From NCBI RefSeq assembly GCF_005405305.1, contig NZ_BJDU01000009.1, forward strand, positions 53,412 through 117,411: a stretch of DNA of 64,000 nucleotides. Direction: 5' to 3'. Below the pieces are notes generated by a model. The model had not been told where the DNA came from. It saw only the letters and a program-made list of their open reading frames with translations, and did not search any database. This stretch comes from Companilactobacillus formosensis (GTDB lineage Bacteria > Bacillota > Bacilli > Lactobacillales > Lactobacillaceae). Below, in pieces: positions 35,132 to 42,772 of the stretch (positions are counted from its first letter, which is position 1; each line of letters starts with the position of its first letter). Both the position numbers and the translations under genes were made by a program.

Positions 35132-35545
35132 ATGATGTTATCTAGTGACTATTTTATAGGATTCATGTTGGTTTTCTTGTTTTGGCTTTTACTATTACTT
35201 TTGGAAATAATTTTAAACATGAGAAACACGATAATAGAATTATCCTTCTTTTCTGATGAAAAATTGAATACTTTAGATAAAAAACTCAATCAACGTTTTG
35301 GTATTAAGTTTCAGGGACCATTTGAAATATTGGAATTTTTGATAGTCGGATATATCGTCTATTCGATTTTGACTGACTTGAGGTTTCAAGGATTTCAATT
35401 AGATGCTGTTTCATTTAATCAGATTGTGTTGTTTTCCGTAATCGTTTTGGCGGTGATAGTTGGCGATGTGATTTTGATTGCCAAAGATTTACATATTTAT
35501 AAGTTCATCAAGCGTTCGATGGCTTTATCTAAAAAAAATAATTAA
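35132..35545 (+). CDS. Membrane protein of unknown function (137 aa)
   Basis: Four hydrophobic stretches are arranged as one N-terminal helix (FIGFMLVFLFWLLLLLLEII), a basic cytoplasmic loop (about 30-55) and two more helices with a short basic tail. GAAAGGA precedes two adjacent ATGs (35132 and 35135). Either may start. I do not recognise a family. Confidence 0.65.
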   Translation: MMLSSDYFIGFMLVFLFWLLLLLLEIILNMRNTIIELSFFSDEKLNTLDKKLNQRFGIKFQGPFEILEFLIVGYIVYSILTDLRFQGFQLDAVSFNQIVLFSVIVLAVIVGDVILIAKDLHIYKFIKRSMALSKKNN

Positions 35546-35598
35546 AAAAACTGGCTGATATTCATGATTAATCTCATGGAATTATCGGTCAGTTTTTT
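35545..35598. terminator. Bidirectional terminator before proA
   Basis: AAAAACTGGCTGATA pairs with TTATCGGTCAGTTTTTT around an inner TCATGA hairpin. T runs exist on both strands and it separates the membrane-protein gene from convergent proA. Confidence 0.85.
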
Positions 35599-35604
35599 GT
35601 GGTT

Positions 35605-36852
35605 TTATTGTCTAATTTGTCCATCACCTTGGACTAAATATTTAGTAGTTGTTAATTCGTTAGCGCCCATAGGACCTCTAGCGTGAAGCTTTTGAGTACT
35701 GATACCAATTTCAGCTCCGAAACCGAATTGTTGGCCATCAGTAAATCTAGTTGAAGCGTTGGTATAAACGACTGCAGCATCGATTTGTTTCATAAATTTG
35801 CGACTAGCAGTGTAGTTTTCCGTGATGATTGATTCACTGTGCTTAGTGTTGTACTTGTTGATATGCTTGATAGCATCGTCAATAGAATCAACTACTTTAA
35901 TAGCAATGATGTAGTCATCGTATTCAGTACCCCAATCTTCTTCAGTAGCAGGGATGATGTCTGGTTCAATGGCTTTAGCTAGGACATCGCCACGGACTTC
36001 AACGTTATTGGCACGTAAGGCATCATAAAGGTCTGGCAAAAATTCATTAGCGATATCTTTGTGCAAAATAACTTTTTCAGCCGCATTGCAGACAGAAGGG
36101 CGTTGAACTTTGGCATTGATGATAATTTTGAGAGCTTTATCTAAGTCAGCGTCTTTATCGACGTAAATGTGACAGTTACCAGCACCAGTTTCAATGATAG
36201 GAACTTTAGCCTTGTTGACAACCATCTTGATAAATTTACCACTACCGCGAGGAATCAAAACGTCAATGTAGTCAGTCAATTCCATCATTTTTTGAGCTGT
36301 CTCATGGCTAATGTCATCTATTAATTGCACGGCATTAGGATTAATATCAGAATCCTTCAAAGCTTGACGCAAAACTTCGGACAAGATGATATTAGAATTG
36401 ATAGCCTCTTTACCACCACGCAAGATTACCGCGTTACCAGCTTTAAAACATAATCCGGCAGCATCGACGGTTACGTTAGGACGAGCTTCATAAATCATTC
36501 CGATAACACCTAGAGGAACTCGTTCTTGAGTAATGTCCAAACCGGTTGCAGTTTGCCAACCACGGTCGATTTTACCGATTGGATCTTCGAGGTCCATTAC
36601 TTGGCGCAAACCGTCAGACATATCATTGATTCGATCAGGAGTTAATAAAAGACGATCGATCATAGCTTTTTTGATACCATTTTTCTTGGCATTTTCAACG
36701 TCTTCTTTATTAGCTTCGATAATTTTTTCTGTATTAACTACTAGAGCGTTGGCCATATTCAAAAGGGCAGTATTCTTTTTCTTAGTACCTAATTGTCCTA
36801 ATTCAAAAGCAGCACTCTGAGCATTTTGACCCATTTGTTCAAGGTTCGTCAT
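35605..36852 (-). CDS. proA: Gamma-glutamyl phosphate reductase
   Basis: This 415-residue enzyme carries out the second step of proline synthesis: NADPH-dependent reduction of gamma-glutamyl phosphate to glutamate semialdehyde. It shows the aldehyde-dehydrogenase-like fold. The catalytic Cys lies in QRPSVCNAAEKV (about 268), and GNAVILRGGKEAINSN and VPIIETGAGNCHIYVD are conserved. The start at 36852 (MTNLEQMG) has AGGAG upstream. The longer frame to 36927 would run through the upstream terminator. It is separated from proB by a MarR gene and a terminator-like hairpin. Confidence 0.95.
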   Translation of the reverse strand: MTNLEQMGQNAQSAAFELGQLGTKKKNTALLNMANALVVNTEKIIEANKEDVENAKKNGIKKAMIDRLLLTPDRINDMSDGLRQVMDLEDPIGKIDRGWQTATGLDITQERVPLGVIGMIYEARPNVTVDAAGLCFKAGNAVILRGGKEAINSNIILSEVLRQALKDSDINPNAVQLIDDISHETAQKMMELTDYIDVLIPRGSGKFIKMVVNKAKVPIIETGAGNCHIYVDKDADLDKALKIIINAKVQRPSVCNAAEKVILHKDIANEFLPDLYDALRANNVEVRGDVLAKAIEPDIIPATEEDWGTEYDDYIIAIKVVDSIDDAIKHINKYNTKHSESIITENYTASRKFMKQIDAAVVYTNASTRFTDGQQFGFGAEIGISTQKLHARGPMGANELTTTKYLVQGDGQIRQ

Positions 36853-36902
36853 AAAATCACTCCTAAAACGCTTTTTTGATTTATCTTTAAGTATATCATT
36901 GT

Positions 36903-36980
36903 ACAAAAAAATAGTGGACGGCTGCATCCACTATTTACGTCTAAGTATTAATTTAATTTGTTGATTATGTTGCCGTCAAC
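36903..36980 (-). promoter_or_regulatory. Leader hairpin and possible attenuator of proA
   Basis: On the minus strand AAATAGTGGA (36936-36927) pairs with TCCACTATTT (36918-36909), followed by Ts: an intrinsic terminator 50 nt before proA. Upstream, GTTGACGGC (36980-36972) could pair 8 of 9 with GCCGTCCAC (36922-36914), which contains the 3' arm, forming an antiterminator. Whether the region works as an attenuator is inference. Confidence 0.45.
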
Positions 36981-37024
36981 GTAGTAATAAAAATACTCCA
37001 AAAATACGTGGCTGTCAACATAAA

Positions 37025-37450
37025 TTATTTTTGGTTGAGATTTTTGATAATGTGCTCAATCATTTCAATAAATAAACGTTGTTCTTCATCACTCATATCA
37101 GCAGTGGCATTTTGTTCAGCCTCTTGCCAAACTTCTTCGACTTGTTTAGCTAAAGAAGTTCCCTTAGGGGTCAAACTAACTAGGGTGATACGTTTATCTT
37201 TCGTAGATTTTTCAGTTCGAACCAAGCCGCTTTTTAGCATTCGACTGATGGACTTGGCAATAGTTGAATGATCCACACAAAGAGCAACTACTAGTTGATT
37301 TTGAGCAATACGGTCTTCTTTTAATAATTCCAATAAAATTAAATCCTGTCCCGGATAGAGACCGAGTGGACGCATTTTTTTAGTGACTAAATTTTTGTAG
37401 CAATTGATCAAGCTGATAATGGCTTTTTCAATTGGAAAGTTTGTTTCCAT
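37025..37450 (-). CDS. MarR-family transcription regulator inside the pro operon
   Basis: This 141-residue winged-helix regulator (PF01047) has recognition helix region RIAQNQLVVALCVDHSTIAKSISRMLKSGLVRTEKSTKDKR and a dimerisation helix at each end. Position between proB and proA, 12 nt after the proB stop, implies cotranscription with proB. MarR proteins usually sense small phenolic or other ligands. A role in proline synthesis or in an osmotic response is only suggested by context. No obvious palindrome near its own start was noted. Confidence 0.9.
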   Translation of the reverse strand: METNFPIEKAIISLINCYKNLVTKKMRPLGLYPGQDLILLELLKEDRIAQNQLVVALCVDHSTIAKSISRMLKSGLVRTEKSTKDKRITLVSLTPKGTSLAKQVEEVWQEAEQNATADMSDEEQRLFIEMIEHIIKNLNQK

Positions 37451-37462
37451 ATATTTCTCCTT

Positions 37463-38275
37463 TTAGTCACTGATTTTTGAGAACAAAGTACCAACAGGGT
37501 CGCCCGATAAAATATTAAAAATGATATTGGGATCTTTACCATTTGTGAGGACCATTTCTTGGTTGTGTTTCAAAATGAGTTCAGCGGCTTTGAGTTTCGT
37601 CGTCATGCCACCAGTTCCAAATTTTGTTCCGTGACCACCGGCTGCAGCGATAATTGCTGGACTGATTGTTTGGATGCTAGAAACTAATTTAGCATCAGGA
37701 ACTTTGAGCGGATTAGCTGAGTAAAAGCCATCGATATCGGATAGCATGATTAGCAGATCAGCATCAACTAAATTAGCTACGATAGCTGAAAGTTGGTCGT
37801 TGTCGCCAAATTTAGTATGGTGATCAAGTTCTGAGACTGTTACTGTATCATTTTCATTGACGATAGGGATAGTATTTTCCATCGACAATAATTCTTGGAA
37901 ACTATTCATCACGTTGGTGTGACTTTCGGGATAGTCGATAATATCGCGAGTGATCAGCATTTGGGCTACGGACATGCCGTATTCGTGGAAAGCTTCGTTG
38001 TAAATTTGCATCAATTCAGCTTGACCGACAGCGGCTACAGCTTGTTGCTTAGAAATTTTAACTGGACGCTTGTCGATGTCTAAAACTCCCATTCCCACAC
38101 CAATAGCACCGGAAGAAACTAAGACGACATCTTTGCCATCTTTTTTCAAAGTACTCAAAACGTGAGCTAGTTCTTTAATGACTTTTAAATTGATTTTGCT
38201 GTTTTGACGAATCAAAGTGCTAGTACCAATTTTAACAACGATTCGATCAGCAATGATGTGACGCTTATTTTGCAT
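37463..38275 (-). CDS. proB: Glutamate 5-kinase (short form, no PUA domain)
   Basis: This 270-residue amino-acid kinase (PF00696) phosphorylates glutamate in the first step of proline synthesis. Motifs are VVKIGTSTLI at the start, VLVSSGAIGVGMGVL and KFGDNDQLSAIVANLVDADLLIMLSDIDGFY. The nucleotide loop GTGGMTTKLKAAE is intact. The C-terminal PUA domain of the E. coli enzyme is absent, as is common in lactic acid bacteria. It is the first gene of proB-marR-proA. Confidence 0.95.
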   Translation of the reverse strand: MQNKRHIIADRIVVKIGTSTLIRQNSKINLKVIKELAHVLSTLKKDGKDVVLVSSGAIGVGMGVLDIDKRPVKISKQQAVAAVGQAELMQIYNEAFHEYGMSVAQMLITRDIIDYPESHTNVMNSFQELLSMENTIPIVNENDTVTVSELDHHTKFGDNDQLSAIVANLVDADLLIMLSDIDGFYSANPLKVPDAKLVSSIQTISPAIIAAAGGHGTKFGTGGMTTKLKAAELILKHNQEMVLTNGKDPNIIFNILSGDPVGTLFSKISD

Positions 38276-38371
38276 TTATAATTCCCTCATAAAAAAAGAT
38301 TTTGACCTAATAATTATTTTCCAATACTATTAAGATAGAACAAGAGCGAGAATAAGAAAAGGGTGTATTTC

Positions 38372-38653
38372 ATGTACAAAATATTAATTATGCTTCATGA
38401 TGGCGACGATTATATTCGAATGAACAAGGTTTACATAGAAAGTATGCCCGTTGCTGGCCAATATATCATCCATTCTGACGGTTTACCATACTACGTTGAA
38501 GAAGTTACGACCTTCGTTGGTTATGTCAGCAGTAAGGGTGCTATTGCCATTGTAGTAGTACATCCAGCTGATAAAGATGCCGAAGTAAATAAATTGTACG
38601 GTGTCGATATTGCAAGAGATTTGGATGATCCTGAATATAATAAAAAGGATTAA
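38372..38653 (+). CDS. Hypothetical protein (93 aa)
   Basis: This small acidic protein, probably beta-rich (VAGQYIIHSDGLPYYVEEVTTFVGYVSSKGAIAIVVVHP), has no signal peptide or membrane segment. The ATG at 38372 has AAAAGGGTG upstream. An in-frame GTG at 38363 is less likely. It is divergent from proB and is followed by repeat copy E. I do not recognise a family. Confidence 0.7.
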   Translation: MYKILIMLHDGDDYIRMNKVYIESMPVAGQYIIHSDGLPYYVEEVTTFVGYVSSKGAIAIVVVHPADKDAEVNKLYGVDIARDLDDPEYNKKD

Positions 38654-38688
38654 GGATAGAGAAATTTATAGTTTAATTGGTGTTTTGA

Positions 38689-39070
38689 TGCCGTCGTCCG
38701 TTCGGCACTGGAAAATGCTGGAACGCTGCTGACTAGATAGTGATTTCTATCTTTATATAAATTACTTCAAAAATTAATAGAAGATATTATTAGAATTGCA
38801 GTATATTGCTGTATTTCTAGTGATATCTTCTTTTTTTATAAAAAATATGGATGTTATTCAAAAAGTATGTGTCTAATTCTATCCAAATAGAAGATGGACT
38901 CTAGTCGGTAGCGAAAATCCTGTGGCGGCTCAATAGCCAAATTTCTCTTGGCAATTTATTGCCTAGTGAAAGACCGAGTTTTGAGATTTTGCGTCTTTGG
39001 GGCCATGCAAAAGCTCAAAATCGCGTCGGCTATGTTCCAGCCAGCCACAGGATTTTCGCGGACGACGGCA
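38689..39070 (+). repeat. Intergenic element, copy E (perfect 12-bp inverted ends)
   Basis: This 382 bp copy starts TGCCGTCGTCCG and ends CGGACGACGGCA, a perfect 12-bp terminal inverted repeat. Module P is reduced to a short piece, Q (38780-38837) is complete with a seven-T run, and R (about 38870-39070) is complete. R pairs AATCCTGTGGCGGCT with AGCCAGCCACAGGATT. R also carries the GGCAAT/ATTGCC hairpin that belongs to P in other copies, showing that modules recombine. It begins 36 nt after the preceding stop. Confidence 0.9.
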
Positions 39071-39204
39071 TATTTAGTAATACACTAATAATGTTTAAAC
39101 ATGTGAAAACGCTAACCCAAAATCGGTAAATTTAATTTAATGTATTTGAAGACAAATTACCCCCAAAAGCATATATCATGAACGTTGGTAGGATAGATAG
39201 AGAT

Positions 39205-39249
39205 GGACAAAACAATTAACCCCCCTTTAGTTGTTTTGTCCCTTTTTTT
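39205..39249 (+). terminator. Strong orphan terminator, plus strand
   Basis: The stem GGACAAAACAA / TTGTTTTGTCC encloses a C-rich loop and is followed by CTTTTTTT. No protein gene ends nearby, so it probably ends a short RNA that begins somewhere after 39071. Confidence 0.75.
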
Positions 39250-39257
39250 CTCACAGC

Positions 39258-39440
39258 AAAAAAAATAAAGGCCTACCACTAGCCTTTACTTTTGCGAGAA
39301 TTTTTTAAATCAGAGCCTACCACAAACCCTGATTTCTAAGCAGTTGAGAAGGAGTACTACTTTTCAAAAAGGATAACAATGAAAATATTGTTAGGTTAAT
39401 ACATCTCGCCTATATAACCAATTTAATTATAAGTCGAATA
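39258..39440 (-). ncRNA. Candidate small RNA with repeated GTGGTAGG loops
   Basis: On the minus strand, hairpin AAATCAG...CTGATTT (39335-39307) and hairpin AAAGGC...GCCTTT (39287-39267) both expose GTGGTAGG in the loop. The second is followed by ATTTTTTTT and looks like an intrinsic terminator. A TTATAAT sequence near 39430 could be the -10. GGTAGG also occurs on the plus strand at 39186-39191. The 5' end is only a guess. Confidence 0.4.
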
Positions 39441-39753
39441 TAAAAACTTTTCTACATCTAAGAAAAAATATTTTGAACAAAATAGCAATATTTTAAAAGT
39501 ATAGTCCATTTCCATATAATATATTGTTGCATTTGTGAAATCGCGTGACACTGTTTAGTCATCATGTCATAATTTAATTATCAACAATTAGAGAAAAAAT
39601 ACTGACGGTATATAGAAAATTCAAATTGCTATAAGTATTTTATATAAAGTTGAAAACAAATCGTCTGTGCCTGGGTGCATAATGAATGACGATGAATGAG
39701 AATAAAAAAAATAATCGCATATTAAGATATTCCAATAGAAGGGTGGTAACATA

Positions 39754-40029
39754 TTGAAACAAGTCAAAGTTTCCAACGTTGAACGCGATAACTTTATCCG
39801 TTCCGTTGAAGAATCAGTTGGATCCTTCAATTTGGGCTCTGAGAGGTCGCTAATCAAATTGGTGTTTAAGCATTTGAAGTTGCTAGAATATAACGATAAC
39901 TTGGAAACCGAATTGATCAACTTCCGCCGAGAGTTAATCGAATATGACATCAATACAGGTCACCGCAACAATCGTGACGTTGAAGAGTTATTATTTAAAA
40001 TAAAAAATAGAAATTTACCATATATCTAA
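39754..40029 (+). CDS. Hypothetical protein (91 aa)
   Basis: This small, highly charged, probably helical protein starts at TTG with GGGTGG upstream. It contains no membrane segment. The overlapping minus-strand frame (39621-39953) has no ribosome site and a less protein-like composition, so this strand is preferred. A terminator follows. No family recognised. Confidence 0.6.
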   Translation: MKQVKVSNVERDNFIRSVEESVGSFNLGSERSLIKLVFKHLKLLEYNDNLETELINFRRELIEYDINTGHRNNRDVEELLFKIKNRNLPYI

Positions 40030-40032
40030 TAT

Positions 40033-40072
40033 ATAATGTAGGAATTTAATTTATTCCTGCATTTTTTTTATA
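40033..40072 (+). terminator. Terminator after the 91-aa gene
   Basis: GTAGGAAT ... ATTCCTGC is followed by eight Ts. Confidence 0.8.
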
Positions 40073-40106
40073 TTCATGATGATAATATTATAAATGAGGT
40101 GGTAGC

Positions 40107-40859
40107 GTGGTAAAAATAAATCAATTTTTAATACAAGATGTTCCTATTTTAGAAGTCGAACTAAAAGAAAACTTTCACAAGCCGTTGCCATTAGTTATTT
40201 TTTATCATGGTTGGCGGTCTAGTAAGGAGTTAGTTTTGACCCAAGCTCGTAAATTAGCAAAAAAAAATATCCGTGTCGTCTTACCTGATGCTCTTAATCA
40301 TGGGCAAAGACATACGGATATTTCTTCAATTCCATCAATGACCTTTTGGAACAGTATTCAAGGTAATATTGCGGAATTTTCGTTGATTCGTGATTTTTAT
40401 AACAATAAGAAGTTGATCAAAGATCAAAAAATTGGCGTTGGTGGATATTCAATGGGTGGTATGACAACTGGGGCTTTAATGACAGCTCATCCTGAAATCA
40501 GTGCCGCGTCTATCATTATGGGAACACCGAATTTATCAGCTTATGCCAAACTAGTTCGTGAGGATGCTAAAGCAAGAAACATCTATGTACCAAAGGACTT
40601 TGATTTATTGACAAGTTGGATCAGATACTATGATTTGAATCTTCAGCCGGAAAAGATCAATAATCGACCTTTGCTATTTTGGCATGGGACCGACGATAAA
40701 AGGATTCCTTATCAACAATCACGAAAGTTCTTTGAAAAGATCCATCCAGAAAGTTATGGCCAACAGACAGCTTTCATTACAGGCTACAAAGCCGGTCATC
40801 TAGTTGAACCACGTTTGATGGATAAAATTGCTAATTTTTTTGAGTATTACTTGGAATAG
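40107..40859 (+). CDS. Alpha/beta hydrolase (dienelactone hydrolase / YitV-like)
   Basis: This 250-residue cytoplasmic hydrolase has oxyanion motif FYHGWRSSKE, nucleophile elbow GGYSMGGMTTG (Ser about 114), Asp in WHGTDDKRIPY and His in GYKAGHLVEP. The catalytic triad is therefore complete. It resembles YitV-type esterases or peptidase S9-like hydrolases. The substrate is unknown. Start GTG 40107 has GAGGTGG upstream. The 3' end overlaps the convergent MFS gene by 29 bp, so any terminator for either gene lies inside the other. Confidence 0.88.
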   Translation: MVKINQFLIQDVPILEVELKENFHKPLPLVIFYHGWRSSKELVLTQARKLAKKNIRVVLPDALNHGQRHTDISSIPSMTFWNSIQGNIAEFSLIRDFYNNKKLIKDQKIGVGGYSMGGMTTGALMTAHPEISAASIIMGTPNLSAYAKLVREDAKARNIYVPKDFDLLTSWIRYYDLNLQPEKINNRPLLFWHGTDDKRIPYQQSRKFFEKIHPESYGQQTAFITGYKAGHLVEPRLMDKIANFFEYYLE

Positions 40860-42216
40860 CTTTATATAAAATAAATAAGTTAATTAAACCAATAATGAAT
40901 AAAATAATAAAAGCATGTTGTGTTCCAATGGCAGTCGAAACTTTGGTTGATAGAGAGTGGTTGCTTTGACTTAATGCAATAATGGCAGAAACAATCGATG
41001 TACCAGTAGCTCCAGCAAATTGTTGAAGAGTATTGAAAATGGCATTACCATCAGCTTGATTTTTGTCGGGAAGAAGATTTAGACCGTCGGTCATGATATT
41101 TCCGGAAGACATTCCCATACCGCACATATAAAGGATATAAACCCAAACAATTACAGTAGTGCTTAAATTACGACTCAACAGGGTAAATACTAATAGTGAA
41201 ATATCGGCAAAAGTAACACCAAACAAAATTGGTAAACGAGCTCCAAATTTATCTAGAATTTTACCGCCTAATGGGGCAAAAATGGCACCGACTACTCCGG
41301 CAGGTAAAACAGCTATTCCGGCAATCGTAGCACTTTGACTATTTACCAATTGAATATAGTTAGGCAAAATAAAAGCAAAGCCTAATGATAAGACTTGGAA
41401 TAAGAAAAAGCTCAAAACGTGACCAGAAAATTTGAGGTTTTTCAAAATAGAAATGTTGATTAGAGGATGATCGATTTTTCTAGAACGAGTGACGAAACCA
41501 ATCAATCCCAAAATACCAATGATAAATGATAGGGCGATTAGAAGATTGAAATTGCTCATATTACTAAAACCGTAAATTAAACCAGCAAAAGTAAAAATTA
41601 AATAGATTAAACTTAGTAAGTCGAATGCAGTTTTTTGTATCTGACTTTTTTGTTTGATATTTTTGATACCTAAGAAAAAAGAAATTATTAAGATAGGTAC
41701 TAAGATTACGAAAATATAGCGCCAACCGAGACCACTGATTACTAAACCGCCAAAAGTAGGACCAACAGCTGGAGCCACGGCAGTAATTAAGGTACCGATT
41801 CCCATCATTAAGCCGATTTTAGAAGTAGGGACATTTTCCAAAATGATATTGAACATTAAGGGCAAGGCAATTCCTGTACCCAAACCTTGAATCGTACGTC
41901 CAAGTAACAGAATAGAAAATGTTGGTGCTATTGCATCGATTACTAAACCAAGAATGAATAATAAATTGGCGCATAGAAATAATGATTTAGTTTTGAAATT
42001 TTTCTTCAGAAATGATGATAAAGGGACAATAATGGCAACGACTAATAAATAAATGGTCGTCATCCATTGAACAGTTGAAGTTGTGACGTCAAATTCTTTC
42101 ATCAAAGTAGGAAAGGAGATATTCATTGAAGTTTCTACGATAACTCCACAAAATGACATTAAACCAGTGGCAATGACTGCCAAAATTACTTTAAAAGGTA
42201 TTTTTTCTTCTCTCAT
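40831..42216 (-). CDS. DHA2-type MFS multidrug transporter
   Basis: This 461-residue pump has fourteen predicted helices. The N-terminal motif ETSMNISFPTLMKEFDVTTSTVQWMTTIYLL and the motif C-like GIGTLITAVAPAVGPTFGGLVIS are characteristic of the EmrB/QacA/LmrB branch. It exports drugs or other amphiphiles using the proton gradient. It is translated 6 nt after the MarR gene and so is in one operon with its probable regulator. The 3' end overlaps the convergent hydrolase. Confidence 0.92.
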   Translation of the reverse strand: MREEKIPFKVILAVIATGLMSFCGVIVETSMNISFPTLMKEFDVTTSTVQWMTTIYLLVVAIIVPLSSFLKKNFKTKSLFLCANLLFILGLVIDAIAPTFSILLLGRTIQGLGTGIALPLMFNIILENVPTSKIGLMMGIGTLITAVAPAVGPTFGGLVISGLGWRYIFVILVPILIISFFLGIKNIKQKSQIQKTAFDLLSLIYLIFTFAGLIYGFSNMSNFNLLIALSFIIGILGLIGFVTRSRKIDHPLINISILKNLKFSGHVLSFFLFQVLSLGFAFILPNYIQLVNSQSATIAGIAVLPAGVVGAIFAPLGGKILDKFGARLPILFGVTFADISLLVFTLLSRNLSTTVIVWVYILYMCGMGMSSGNIMTDGLNLLPDKNQADGNAIFNTLQQFAGATGTSIVSAIIALSQSNHSLSTKVSTAIGTQHAFIILFIIGLINLFILYKAIPSNTQKN

Positions 42217-42222
42217 AAATAA

Positions 42223-42642
42223 TTAAACCTCCAAGGCATAATAGTGTAGTATTTTTTCGAATTGCTTTATTTCTGCTGCAGAGAAATTTGCCTCAAGAGT
42301 TTCTTGTTGCTTTTCCATATAGTTATTGATGTCTTTTTCGAGCGCATGGGCTTTGTCAGTTAGGAAAACTGATCTTTGACGAGCATCTTTTTTAGAAGGT
42401 TGACGATAAATCAAATCCTTTTTTTCCATCCGCTGTAATAAAACAGTTGTGGTCGAACGTTGAATAAAGAATTCAGTCTCGATGTCACGTTGAAAGATTT
42501 CTTTATCACCGTTGCGACTCAAATAATCAATAACTGACATTTGCATCCAAGTCATATCGTAGTTTTTGGCAAAATTATCAAAATTCTTAGTGATATGATT
42601 GGTAGCAATCTTCAGCAACATATTGGTATATTTTTTTGACAT
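42223..42642 (-). CDS. MarR-family regulator of the DHA2 pump
   Basis: This 139-residue winged-helix protein (PF01047/PF12802) has the recognition segment IFQRDIETEFFIQRSTTTVLLQRMEKKDLIYRQPSKKDARQR, with the conserved DxR of the wing. It precedes the pump with 6 nt between. A perfect palindrome at 42660-42681, immediately upstream of its start, is the likely operator, giving classical autorepression relieved by a drug-like ligand. Confidence 0.92.
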   Translation of the reverse strand: MSKKYTNMLLKIATNHITKNFDNFAKNYDMTWMQMSVIDYLSRNGDKEIFQRDIETEFFIQRSTTTVLLQRMEKKDLIYRQPSKKDARQRSVFLTDKAHALEKDINNYMEKQQETLEANFSAAEIKQFEKILHYYALEV

Positions 42643-42659
42643 GTGCTTTCCTTTCTGTA

Positions 42660-42681
42660 ATTCGTTAGATGACTAACGAAT
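42660..42681. promoter_or_regulatory. MarR operator
   Basis: The perfect inverted repeat ATTCGTTAG-ATGA-CTAACGAAT lies about 20 bp upstream of the MarR start codon, in the divergent region with the M20 peptidase gene. Confidence 0.8.
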
Positions 42682-42772
42682 ATATGCTACTGCAATTCTT
42701 CAAAATGTGCAATTTGATTTAACAAAAAATAACTGTTGGAATATCATTACACTAATAAAAAGGAGTGATTCG

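Larger units (their letters stand above)
39071..39753. other. Long non-coding region with hairpins and a cre-like site
   Basis: No gene is supported over about 680 bp. Visible elements are a near-cre sequence TGAAAACGCTAACC (39104-39117, last base pair off consensus), a strong plus-strand terminator (39205-39249), and two hairpins on the minus strand that share a GTGGTAGG loop. From 39340 to 39750 the sequence is AT-rich with nothing recognised. Confidence 0.6.

Noticed and set aside
39621..39953. Minus-strand 110-codon frame
   Set aside because: It overlaps the better-supported 91-aa plus-strand gene, has no ribosome site and an untypical composition.
40081..40110. T-box-like string GAGGTGGTAGCGTGG upstream of the hydrolase
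   Set aside because: It is only the ribosome site and GTG start. No stems, specifier loop or terminator are present.
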